DNA of 13,211 nucleotides from NCBI GenBank assembly GCA_902780985.1, contig CACZHN010000048.1, positions 1-13,211 on the forward strand, in the 5' to 3' direction. This document shows, piece after piece, positions 6,486 to 13,211 of this stretch (its first letter is position 1; every line of letters begins with the position of its first letter). A program made the position numbers and the translations under genes. This DNA is from an uncultured Lachnospiraceae bacterium. GTDB taxonomy: Bacteria > Bacillota_A > Clostridia > Lachnospirales > Lachnospiraceae. The notes beneath the pieces are model-generated. The model did no database searches. It worked only from the letters and a program-made list of their open reading frames with translations, and was not told where the DNA came from.

Positions 6486-8351
6486 ATGAAATTTAAAAAG
6501 CCTTACCGCATCGCCGCTTCGGCAATCCTATTCATCGCGGTAGTAATGTTTATCATCTTCTCGTATACGCACTACAACCTCCGTTCAAATCCTATTTCCG
6601 GAGGTTATCTGGATTTGTCCCAAAGCAGTCTCGAAGATACTGTATATTCGCTGGACGGAAACTGGATTTTCCTTCCGGATGTTTTTGCCGACCCTGCCGA
6701 AAGTATCTCCGATAAGGAAGGCACCTCAGCCATCAAAGTTCCGGGAGCCATGTATCAGCTTAAATCTTCCGGTAAAAATGTAAAGGCCGGAACCTACGAA
6801 TTAAAGATCCGCGTTCCGTCACCGGGCCGTTACGCCCTCAAGGCCACCATTGTATCCGGAGCTTACCGCCTATACAGCAACGGAGAGCTTATCGGCGAAG
6901 TGGGTACTGTGGGCGCGGACAGCGAATCCGAAAAAAGCGTATGGCAGCCTGTGGTTTATCTTCTCGACACCGCGAGCTGCGATATAACTCTTACATTTCA
7001 CGTATCCAATTATCACTGCGTGCAGGGAGGTCTCGTCCAGAGCCTCTACTTCGGCACCATTGAAAACGTATATTACTTCCAGTCCATGCAGGCCGTTAAA
7101 GGCGCCGTTATCATAGGAATCCTTGTGGGTATCGGCATCTATCTTCTGTTGCTCACCGGAAAAAGCAATCACAGAAAGACGGGTATCAGCCTCAGCATCT
7201 TCTGCCTGACCAGTGCCCTTCTGGAAAGTCTGCTGGATGAGAATATCTTCTTTTATTTCTTCCGCAATCTTCCGCTCATCATACCTATGAAGGTTCAGTG
7301 GGCGGCTTACGCTGTACTCATCACCTGCGTATTCTACTTCTTCAAGTACATCGATCCGCCGAAGAAACCGAACCCTATGATGGCGGGACTCGAAATAATA
7401 AATCTCACCTATCTCATATTGATAATCCTGGCGTACTCATACAACACCGTTACCTTCGTAGGCGACCTCTGCGTATTCATTCTGGGAATAAATGCAGTGA
7501 TTCATATCTGCAGGATCATACAGGCCATCCGTGCCAAGAAGCGCTATGCCTACATTTCCCTTATGAGCCTTGTGGTGCTGGCCACCCTGTCCTACCTGCA
7601 GTTCAACTTCTTCAGCACCGGCCGCAGCCTGTATCTTTATACAAGAGAGAACCTCTTCATCATCGGCATCCTGTTCTTCATCCTGTGCCAGATTAACATC
7701 CTTCTGACGGATGTGGACAGAGCCTATGAAAATGCAAAACAGGCCGCAGCTATGGAAATTGCATACCTGCAGGCACAGATTTCTCCGCACTTCATGTTCA
7801 ATACGCTGAACAACGTATCGTACCTGATGACCGATGACGTGCCGAAAGCCCAGACACTGCTTCAGCAGTTCTGCAACTTCCTCAGGACCAAGTATAAGTT
7901 CGATTTCAGAAATACCATCGAGTACACCCTGGGCGAAGAACTGGACTTTCTGGAATCCTACGTCTACATAGAAAACATCAGATTCCAAAACATGCTGACC
8001 CTTATCGTAAATGCAGCGGAGAGCCTGAGGTCCATGAAACTCATGCCCCTCATACTCCAGCCTCTGGTGGAAAATGCCATCAAGCACGGCTACGATTCCA
8101 AGCCTCTTACTGTAGAGATATCCGTGGACGAACTTCCGGATTCCTATCTCTTCAAAGTAAAGGATAACGGCAAGGGCATGCTGCCGATGAAGCTGAAAGA
8201 TATCGACCGCAGCGAATCATCCGGTATTGGAGTCGCAAACATAAACTACCGTCTGGAAAAGCTGTGCGGCGAGAAGCTGCACTTCGAATCGGCCCCGGAC
8301 GAGGGAACAACCGTCAGTTTTAAATACGTAAAGGAGGCCTCACCCGTATGA
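6486..8351 (+). CDS. 7TMR-DISM sensor histidine kinase (LytS/YehU-type, HisKA_7TM-like)
   Basis: 621 aa. One N-terminal membrane helix (about 10-28) is followed by an extracytoplasmic beta-rich domain (about 45-190, starting SLDGNWIFLPD). This resembles a 7TMR-DISMED2/jelly-roll ligand-binding module. About seven membrane helices (205-405) follow, then a short linker helix and a cytosolic kinase core. The His_kinase segment QISPHFMFNTLNN places the phosphorylated histidine at 435. The ATPase part shows LVENAIKHG (N530), DNGKGM (D560) and SSGIGVANI (579-586). This is the architecture of kinases that pair with LytTR regulators; the next gene is one, overlapping by four bases (ATGA). The extracellular domain suggests a carbohydrate or similar small ligand, but the signal is unknown. 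The start ATG has GAGGAA at 6474-6479. Confidence 0.92.
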   Translation: MKFKKPYRIAASAILFIAVVMFIIFSYTHYNLRSNPISGGYLDLSQSSLEDTVYSLDGNWIFLPDVFADPAESISDKEGTSAIKVPGAMYQLKSSGKNVKAGTYELKIRVPSPGRYALKATIVSGAYRLYSNGELIGEVGTVGADSESEKSVWQPVVYLLDTASCDITLTFHVSNYHCVQGGLVQSLYFGTIENVYYFQSMQAVKGAVIIGILVGIGIYLLLLTGKSNHRKTGISLSIFCLTSALLESLLDENIFFYFFRNLPLIIPMKVQWAAYAVLITCVFYFFKYIDPPKKPNPMMAGLEIINLTYLILIILAYSYNTVTFVGDLCVFILGINAVIHICRIIQAIRAKKRYAYISLMSLVVLATLSYLQFNFFSTGRSLYLYTRENLFIIGILFFILCQINILLTDVDRAYENAKQAAAMEIAYLQAQISPHFMFNTLNNVSYLMTDDVPKAQTLLQQFCNFLRTKYKFDFRNTIEYTLGEELDFLESYVYIENIRFQNMLTLIVNAAESLRSMKLMPLILQPLVENAIKHGYDSKPLTVEISVDELPDSYLFKVKDNGKGMLPMKLKDIDRSESSGIGVANINYRLEKLCGEKLHFESAPDEGTTVSFKYVKEASPV

Positions 8352-9082
8352 AAGTCGTGATCGTAGACGATGAATATAACTCCGTGGTACATCTTTCCAC
8401 GCAGCTGAAAAACTATCCCGATATGGATATAACAGCCTCTTTCACGAATCCCGTGGAAGCACTGTCCTATCTCATCAGAAATGCAGTGGACCTGCTTTTC
8501 CTGGATATAGAGATGCCCAACATCAGCGGACTCTACATAGCGGAGCAGATAACCCTGCTTCATCCCGATACAAAGATATGCTTTATCACTGCCCGTACCG
8601 ATGGGGCCATCAAAGCATTTGAACTGAATGCGCTGGACTACATACAGAAGCCGCTCTCACCGAAACGTCTGGAGCAGTGCATAAGCCGTATAAGACTCAG
8701 TCCCGCTCCGCCGAAGCCGGACTTCGATTCCCTGTCACAGGGACTGGAATATCCGCTGAACATAATCTGCGGATATCATGACGAGGATATAGTCCTCATC
8801 AACTATCAGGATATCTACTACTTCGAAACACTGCAGAGCAATGTGTTCATTCATACGAAAGATAAGGTATACCGGGGCAACAAACCGCTGGGCTTCTACG
8901 AAGAAAAGCTGAAGCCGCTTTACTTCTTCAAGACTCACAAATGCTTTCTGGTAAACCTGTCGAAGGTAGATCATTTCAGCCCGAGGATCAACTACACCTA
9001 CGATATCTTCTTCAAGGATATAAAGGACCGCATCCCGCTGAGCAGAAACAACGTAAAAGCGTTAAAGCAGTACATTCAATAA
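8348..9082 (+). CDS. LytTR-family response regulator (AgrA/LytR/AlgR type)
   Basis: 244 aa. The receiver domain (1 to about 118) has the acidic pair Asp7/Asp8, the phosphorylated Asp53 in LLFLDIEMPN, Thr81 and Lys101 in DYIQKP, so it should be phosphorylatable. The LytTR DNA-binding domain (about 137-243) includes DIYYFETLQSN and the conserved FFKTHKCFLVNLSKV stretch (193-207). LytTR proteins bind direct repeats near promoters and usually activate transcription. The ATG overlaps the kinase stop (ATGA) and has AAGGAGG at 8331-8337, so the two are produced together as a cognate pair. Putative LytTR repeats occur upstream of the CPBP gene (5410-5463). No equally clear pair was found upstream of the kinase or the P-47-like genes. 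Confidence 0.93.
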   Translation: MKVVIVDDEYNSVVHLSTQLKNYPDMDITASFTNPVEALSYLIRNAVDLLFLDIEMPNISGLYIAEQITLLHPDTKICFITARTDGAIKAFELNALDYIQKPLSPKRLEQCISRIRLSPAPPKPDFDSLSQGLEYPLNIICGYHDEDIVLINYQDIYYFETLQSNVFIHTKDKVYRGNKPLGFYEEKLKPLYFFKTHKCFLVNLSKVDHFSPRINYTYDIFFKDIKDRIPLSRNNVKALKQYIQ

Positions 9083-9125
9083 CATCAAACCTAAAAATAT
9101 TTTTTTACTATAAAGGAGGAGCAAC

Positions 9126-10100
9126 ATGGCAGACACAATCACATTAAAGGAACTGAAGGCCGGAGACATCATACTTTTCTCGGTACCTACCGACGACTGG
9201 ATCTCCAAGATCATCGGAAAGATCACACATTCATCGGTAAGTCATACCGGAATGGTAGACCGCGATCATTCCAAGGTTATCGAGGAAGGTGAAAAAGGAG
9301 CAAGCATCGTAACACTTCCTCATGCAGGAGAAAGAACACTTCACATCCGCAGACTTAAGAGCGAACCTGACACGGACAAAGTTGTTGATATCGCTTATAA
9401 GTATGTAGAGGAAGGTCTTCCTTATCCTATGAGCAACCTCGCATTTCTCGGACTCTACATGCTGGCAGGCGAGTTTATCCCTGACAACACAGCCGGCGAG
9501 ATTGTAAAGAACGTACTCAAGATTGCAACCTACGAACTCATCAAGTTCTTCAACGAGAAGTTCCATCCGGGAACCGATGTTCCTCCGATGGTATGCTCAC
9601 AGTTCGCAGCTGCCTGCTACGACGAAGCAGCACTTACTTACGGACCTGAGTATAAGATCCACTACAACGATAAGGTGGCAACTATCCCTGCACTTCTGAA
9701 GAAGATCCTGGCTCAGCTTACAGAAGACGAAGAAAAGAGCTTCACGATTGAGAAGCCTGATCACGAAACTCTGCTTCAGAAGATCGACGGCATGCACCCT
9801 GCTCAGTTCCACTGCCGCAAGCTCTTTGAGCACATAGAAAAGCACGATCCTGCCAACGCTCCGGCAAAGGTATCCGACGGTGTTATCGCTGAGTTCTATC
9901 GCTACGCAAAAGCTTTCCTGAAGCTCTTTGCAGGCAAGAAATATGAGGACAAGGAAGTTGTAACCGCAGGCGAGATCAAGGCCGTATTAGAGGACCTTCT
10001 CCGCTTCCAGGAGACCTTCGTAACACCTGAAGACCTGCTTAACAACTCAACAAATCTTATGGACATGGGAATACTTACATACGAAGAGATATTTATCTAA
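9126..10100 (+). CDS. Permuted NlpC/P60 (YiiX-like) papain-fold hydrolase with C-terminal extension
   Basis: 324 aa with no signal peptide. The N-terminal part opens with LKAGDIILFS (9-19), then SSVSHTGMVDR (His40), VIEEGE (Glu53/54) and, much later, MVCSQFAAACYDEA (Cys157). The order His-acid-Cys, with a leading GDII strand, is that of circularly permuted papain-like enzymes (YiiX, poxvirus G6R, LRAT-like; C92 type). These act on amide, thioester or ester bonds, often of lipids or peptides. The catalytic assignments are inference from motif order. Residues about 195-324 form an extra, helical-looking, charged region outside the usual domain, possibly an EF-hand-like or partner-binding tail. 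A strong ribosome site (AAAGGAGG, 9112-9119) precedes the ATG. It starts 43 bases after the regulator, whose operon it may share, and is closed off by the terminator at 10165-10216. Confidence 0.75.
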   Translation: MADTITLKELKAGDIILFSVPTDDWISKIIGKITHSSVSHTGMVDRDHSKVIEEGEKGASIVTLPHAGERTLHIRRLKSEPDTDKVVDIAYKYVEEGLPYPMSNLAFLGLYMLAGEFIPDNTAGEIVKNVLKIATYELIKFFNEKFHPGTDVPPMVCSQFAAACYDEAALTYGPEYKIHYNDKVATIPALLKKILAQLTEDEEKSFTIEKPDHETLLQKIDGMHPAQFHCRKLFEHIEKHDPANAPAKVSDGVIAEFYRYAKAFLKLFAGKKYEDKEVVTAGEIKAVLEDLLRFQETFVTPEDLLNNSTNLMDMGILTYEEIFI

Positions 10101-10110
10101 ACCGTTCAAA

Positions 10111-10142
10111 TCCTGAAATTTACCTTTCAGGACAAATATTTG
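10111..10142 (+). repeat. Hairpin plus palindrome after the papain-like gene
   Basis: TCCTGAAA (10111-10118) and TTTCAGGA (10125-10132) form a perfect 8-bp stem with a six-base loop. The 10-bp palindrome CAAATATTTG (10133-10142) follows directly. There is no T-tract, so it may be a 3'-end stabiliser, a weak terminator or an operator for the following genes rather than a classical terminator. Confidence 0.45.
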
Positions 10143-10164
10143 CATGATAGCGTAAACAGCACTC

Positions 10165-10216
10165 AAAAGCTGCCGCAACTGATATACTCCGATCATCAGT
10201 TAGCCGGCAGCTTTTT
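10165..10216 (+). terminator. Rho-independent terminator between the papain-like gene and the P-47-like operon
   Basis: The left arm, AAAAGCTGCCG then AACTGAT (10165-10183), pairs with ATCAGTT and CGGCAGCTTTTT (10195-10216), giving a long GC-containing stem with a small internal bulge, followed by five Ts. It should end transcripts from the kinase/regulator/hydrolase genes. The stretch between it and the next start (10217-10259) is AT-rich and has no convincing promoter, so partial read-through may matter for the genes downstream. Confidence 0.85.
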
Positions 10217-10259
10217 AAATGTTTAGAAAACACTATTTAATCTATGAAAGGAGGACAAA

Positions 10260-11492
10260 ATGCTTACAAAAGGTTGGGATACGATAAGTATTATTAAGCA
10301 GGACACAATAAACTCCGAGCTGAGAAACACCTGGGGCTCCGTTGATTCATCTATCAGCTATACAATTTATGATGATGAAGGAACAGTGAACGGAAAATTT
10401 GCCCCCTGGCAGATAATTGAAGGAGGCGGCGGCAGACTTCTCAGAATGGAACTTCCTATTGAACAGGGAAATATGGAGGTAAACAATAAAAGTTTCGATT
10501 TGGACGGAATCAGCATTATCATCGGACTTACGCTTACCTTAATGCCTCAGGCCGATAAATCAATCTTGAAAACTCAATACGCACATATAACAAAATCTCC
10601 AAGCGATATTCCAGATGACAATGAAGGCTGGATTGTTCCTATCACAATTACCGGAGATAACGGAACCCTCGGTGCATATAAGGAAGTTCTTCTGGATAGC
10701 ATATGTGATTATCTGATTAAGAATCCTGAACAGTTGATACTAACATTTGCCGAAATTAGGCTGGTACAGGACGGATGTCCTGACTGGCTTTTACCAAAAA
10801 GAAACGCTTATTCATATCTGGACACGGGATATCTCTGTGTACTTGCAGTTTGTGATGATCGCAGTATAACAGACTTGCCGTTAGATATTGATGTATCAGG
10901 ACTTACATCCGGTTCGGATTCATATTTCGTTGTATCTTCAAAAACGGTTCTCAAAAACATGATCTTACCAAGCGTTATATCACTTTACGAAAATGCATCG
11001 ATCAACGATTTCGATGTACAGGATCTGTGTTTCTATAACACCCGCGAACTTGATATGCATGACGTTAAATCCGGAGCAATATACTATACTCCCGTTGTTC
11101 GAAGCGGCGGAAATCAAGGTGAAATCGTCGGAGATGAGATTGCCGTATATTACGATGGATACTGTGATATGTATCTGGGTATAGATATGTATTGGAAAGG
11201 CTATGTAAAAATGTCTGTATCATTAAATAACGGAGTAATCTCATTTAATAAAGTCGATGATAACTTCAGCCATGATGAAGATATTCCTTGGTATTTGAAA
11301 TGGTTAAGTTTAGCTGTTATGGCAATTACAGAAATTGTAGTCGCTATCATCTCCGATGATCTTATCGATAAGATCAAGGAACAGAGTTCTTCCATAGACA
11401 CCAGCAATATTAATACCGTTGAATGGTTTGGTGTTCGCGGAAACGTTACTGCAGCAAACTTAAATGAATCTTTGATATTACAATACACCTAA
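10260..11492 (+). CDS. P-47-family (TULIP-fold) protein, shorter paralogue
   Basis: 410 aa, close to the length I recall for clostridial P-47. It has the features I associate with the Clostridium P-47 family (PF06597): KGWDTISII at the N-terminus (4-12), GKFAPWQIIEGGGGRLLRM (45-63), FDLDGISIIIGLTLTL (79-94), NAYSYLDTG...LCVLA (182-197), FVVSSKTVLKNMILP (223-237) and a hydrophobic stretch WYLKWLSLAVMAITEIVVAII (344-364). P-47, OrfX2 and OrfX3 adopt a TULIP (tubular lipid-binding) fold. They accompany orfX-type botulinum neurotoxins and the PMP1 mosquitocidal toxin; their precise role is unresolved. There is no signal peptide. AAAGGAGG lies at 10247-10254. It is followed 15 bases later by a longer paralogue, so the two form an operon. 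Family membership is from recalled motifs, not a search. Confidence 0.7.
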   Translation: MLTKGWDTISIIKQDTINSELRNTWGSVDSSISYTIYDDEGTVNGKFAPWQIIEGGGGRLLRMELPIEQGNMEVNNKSFDLDGISIIIGLTLTLMPQADKSILKTQYAHITKSPSDIPDDNEGWIVPITITGDNGTLGAYKEVLLDSICDYLIKNPEQLILTFAEIRLVQDGCPDWLLPKRNAYSYLDTGYLCVLAVCDDRSITDLPLDIDVSGLTSGSDSYFVVSSKTVLKNMILPSVISLYENASINDFDVQDLCFYNTRELDMHDVKSGAIYYTPVVRSGGNQGEIVGDEIAVYYDGYCDMYLGIDMYWKGYVKMSVSLNNGVISFNKVDDNFSHDEDIPWYLKWLSLAVMAITEIVVAIISDDLIDKIKEQSSSIDTSNINTVEWFGVRGNVTAANLNESLILQYT

Positions 11493-11507
11493 TAGGAGGA
11501 TAAAATT

Positions 11508-13139
11508 ATGGAAAAGCACGAAGAAAAAGTTTTATTATCAGGCATTAACAAAAAAGTGGAGTTTAATCTTCCGGATTGGAACGAATATGCAAAAAAGCAG
11601 ATAAAAAATTCAAAGCTTTATAAAAATGCATTCAAGTCCGATAATACCCTCCGTGAAACAAACAAGATCATGTTAGCGCCTACTATAACAACCAACGGTT
11701 GGGATACTGTATCTATTTGTCGAGTGTCAGCATTAAACTCAAGAATAGAATCAGAGAAAACTTATCCTGCAGAAATACATCAGAAAGATATTGAATCCGA
11801 TCTTTCACTTGATGGTGAATTTGATCCTTGGCAGGTTGTAACCGGCGGAGACGGAAAGAATGTTAAAATCAACGTCCCACTGAAAACCGGAACATTTATA
11901 GGTCTCCCATCCGGCGGAACCAATGAATTTGATGTATCTGGTTGTTCTGTAGATATTTTGATTAAATTACAGTACTTTCCTCTTAATCAGGACCCTGTAA
12001 TGCCTGATGGAGATTATACACTTTCTGTATGTACGGACAGCGATTCGGATAAGGAACCTATTGCAGCCGTAATCAATCTTCATGTTCCTGATACATGTAA
12101 TCTTAGTAAAGCTAATAAAGATCTTCTCAAAGGTCAGTTTGACGCATGGGTTAATGTACCGGATAATCTTGCCGCCTTTGATACTCTGTTTGCTACAATT
12201 ATGATCAATAACATGGGCGAACAATCTGAAGACTTCAAATGGCTTAGATCTACAACCACAAGTTACGCTTACACAGATCTCGGAACAGACGATACAAGTA
12301 TTTTCGGTATTCTGTGCATGACAAACGGCAACGACCGTACAGGCCTTCCAAATCAGCTTCCGGCTATTTCCTTAAAGAGCGACGAAAATGCCTTATTTAT
12401 TATAAGCAGAGAAGTATATGTAAAGTACCAGCTTCTTCCGGCACTTCCAAAGACCTTTACAGAAAACGATCCTTCAGACTTTTCGGTTGACAAAACCGGA
12501 TTAACCGTAGACGCGAAAAATGTAAAACTTCAACCTGTTGAAGCTAACGGAGGAACCTACTATCCGGTAGCAACTAAGTTCCAGATGACATTCTGTGATA
12601 CGTATATCGAAACCCTGTCTCACATTGAATGTGACGTAATAGCCGGAGTAACTTCCGAGACCGTTGTAATTACCCGTCAGCTTTTAGTCATGGGCAAAAA
12701 CGAAAAAGGTGAAAAAATAATGACCTATGAAATGCTTGGCGATCCGGAAGTAAGCAACAGTATAAAATCAGATCCGGGTATCATTATAACTGACATAATT
12801 CTTGCTCTTATCGCTGCAATTATAATAGGAATTGCGACCGCAATCTGCGAACCAATCGTTCTTGCTATCGTTTCTATCATTGTTGCAATAGCTGTAGCCG
12901 TCATCGACTTCACAATCAGGTACATAGTTGAAACAGTTATGGCCAGCAACCTACAAGAAGGAATACCGGCCATTGATCCTATGGTACAAATAGGATCAAG
13001 TCAGGTAAAATGGCCATTCTGCTGTGAAGCCGGACTTGACCTGACAAATATTGACTATGCCGGAGCTCTGATATTTGAAGGAAACCTCAATTTAGCTGAA
13101 GAATATCAGATCCAGAACGGACGTCTTATCTGCGCATAA
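11508..13139 (+). CDS. P-47-family (TULIP-fold) protein, longer paralogue with hydrophobic segment
   Basis: 543 aa. It matches its upstream neighbour block by block: NGWDTVSICR (63-72), GEFDPWQVVTGGDGKNVKI (103-121), FDVSGCSVDILIKL (141-154), WLRSTTTSYAYTDLG then GILCMTNGNDR (245-277), ALFIISREVYVKYQLLPALP (295-314) and the family-like end VKWPFCCEAGLDL...GALIFEG (500-525). It differs by a charged 60-residue N-terminal extension before the GWDT motif and by a long, very hydrophobic stretch at about 425-480 that could be a membrane hairpin or buried helix pair. There is no signal peptide or secretion signal. AGGAGG sits at 11494-11499, eight bases before the ATG, and only 15 bases separate it from the previous stop. 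Like its neighbour it is AT-rich. The role is unknown; lipid binding or a toxin-accessory function are family-based possibilities. Confidence 0.72.
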   Translation: MEKHEEKVLLSGINKKVEFNLPDWNEYAKKQIKNSKLYKNAFKSDNTLRETNKIMLAPTITTNGWDTVSICRVSALNSRIESEKTYPAEIHQKDIESDLSLDGEFDPWQVVTGGDGKNVKINVPLKTGTFIGLPSGGTNEFDVSGCSVDILIKLQYFPLNQDPVMPDGDYTLSVCTDSDSDKEPIAAVINLHVPDTCNLSKANKDLLKGQFDAWVNVPDNLAAFDTLFATIMINNMGEQSEDFKWLRSTTTSYAYTDLGTDDTSIFGILCMTNGNDRTGLPNQLPAISLKSDENALFIISREVYVKYQLLPALPKTFTENDPSDFSVDKTGLTVDAKNVKLQPVEANGGTYYPVATKFQMTFCDTYIETLSHIECDVIAGVTSETVVITRQLLVMGKNEKGEKIMTYEMLGDPEVSNSIKSDPGIIITDIILALIAAIIIGIATAICEPIVLAIVSIIVAIAVAVIDFTIRYIVETVMASNLQEGIPAIDPMVQIGSSQVKWPFCCEAGLDLTNIDYAGALIFEGNLNLAEEYQIQNGRLICA

Positions 13140-13174
13140 GTTTTTACCTTAAATAGGGGTGGGAAATTTATATA

Positions 13175-13211
13175 ATAGCCGGGTCGGGATTTTATATTCC
13201 GGCCCGGCTAT
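13175..13211 (+). terminator. GC-rich hairpin after the P-47-like operon (cut by window edge)
   Basis: ATAGCCGGGTCGG (13175-13187) pairs with CCGGCCCGGCTAT (13199-13211) over 13 positions with one G-U-type pair and an 11-base loop. It begins 36 bases after the stop of the longer P-47-like gene. Any T-tract would lie just beyond the window, so terminator identity is likely but not complete. Confidence 0.75.

Noticed and set aside
7437..8087. Minus-strand reading frame (216 codons) inside the kinase gene
   Set aside because: It lies opposite the kinase membrane and catalytic regions with all kinase motifs intact; the antisense product looks random.
9083..9125. Terminator made by the A/T run after the response regulator
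   Set aside because: AAAAATATTTTTTT gives only an AT-rich weak pairing with no GC stem; read-through into the papain-like gene is more likely.
10260..13139. Botulinum-type neurotoxin locus
   Set aside because: Only P-47-like proteins are present; no zinc-protease HExxH toxin, NTNH-like or OrfX1-like gene was found in the window.

Overview
The window looks like chromosomal DNA of a Lachnospiraceae-type Firmicute (Butyrivibrio, Pseudobutyrivibrio or a relative). This is inferred from AAGGAGG-type ribosome binding sites, mid-range GC, a cytosolic sugar-binding-like/GGDEF fusion, and a LytS/LytTR-type two-component pair. No IS element, tRNA, rRNA or CRISPR array was seen.

Left part, minus strand (about 4112 down to 1): one tightly coupled operon. 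A predicted promoter (4084-4112) precedes a cytosolic periplasmic-binding-like/GGDEF diguanylate cyclase. Next come an alpha/beta-hydrolase-fold protein with an altered catalytic centre, a lysylphosphatidylglycerol-synthase-type membrane protein, and the start of a CDP-alcohol phosphatidyltransferase (phosphatidylserine synthase-like) that runs off the left edge. Every junction overlaps by 1 to 4 bases, so the genes are probably translationally coupled. They point to membrane lipid handling linked to a c-di-GMP signal.

Middle, plus strand: an ideal sigma-A promoter (TTGACA-N17-TATAAT) drives a single SLC13/ArsB-type permease. A CPBP (CAAX-like) membrane protease follows. Its upstream region holds AgrA/LytTR-like direct repeats on one helix face, a TATAAT box, and a 10-bp dyad around the start site and Shine-Dalgarno. 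Then come a 7TM-DISM sensor histidine kinase and a LytTR response regulator overlapping by ATGA, and a permuted NlpC/P60 (YiiX-like) cysteine hydrolase with a helical C-terminal extension.

Right part, plus strand, after a strong terminator: two paralogous genes (410 and 543 aa) that I read as members of the Clostridium P-47 family. These are TULIP-fold proteins best known from the orfX-type botulinum and PMP1 toxin loci. No neurotoxin-like, NTNH-like or OrfX1-like gene is visible. The sampled part of this segment is clearly more AT-rich than the kinase gene, and it ends with a strong hairpin at the window edge.

The most interesting possibility is a signal-regulated module: membrane protease, LytTR two-component system, papain-like hydrolase and tandem P-47/TULIP proteins. 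The functional link between these parts is inference from gene order and the predicted LytTR sites.
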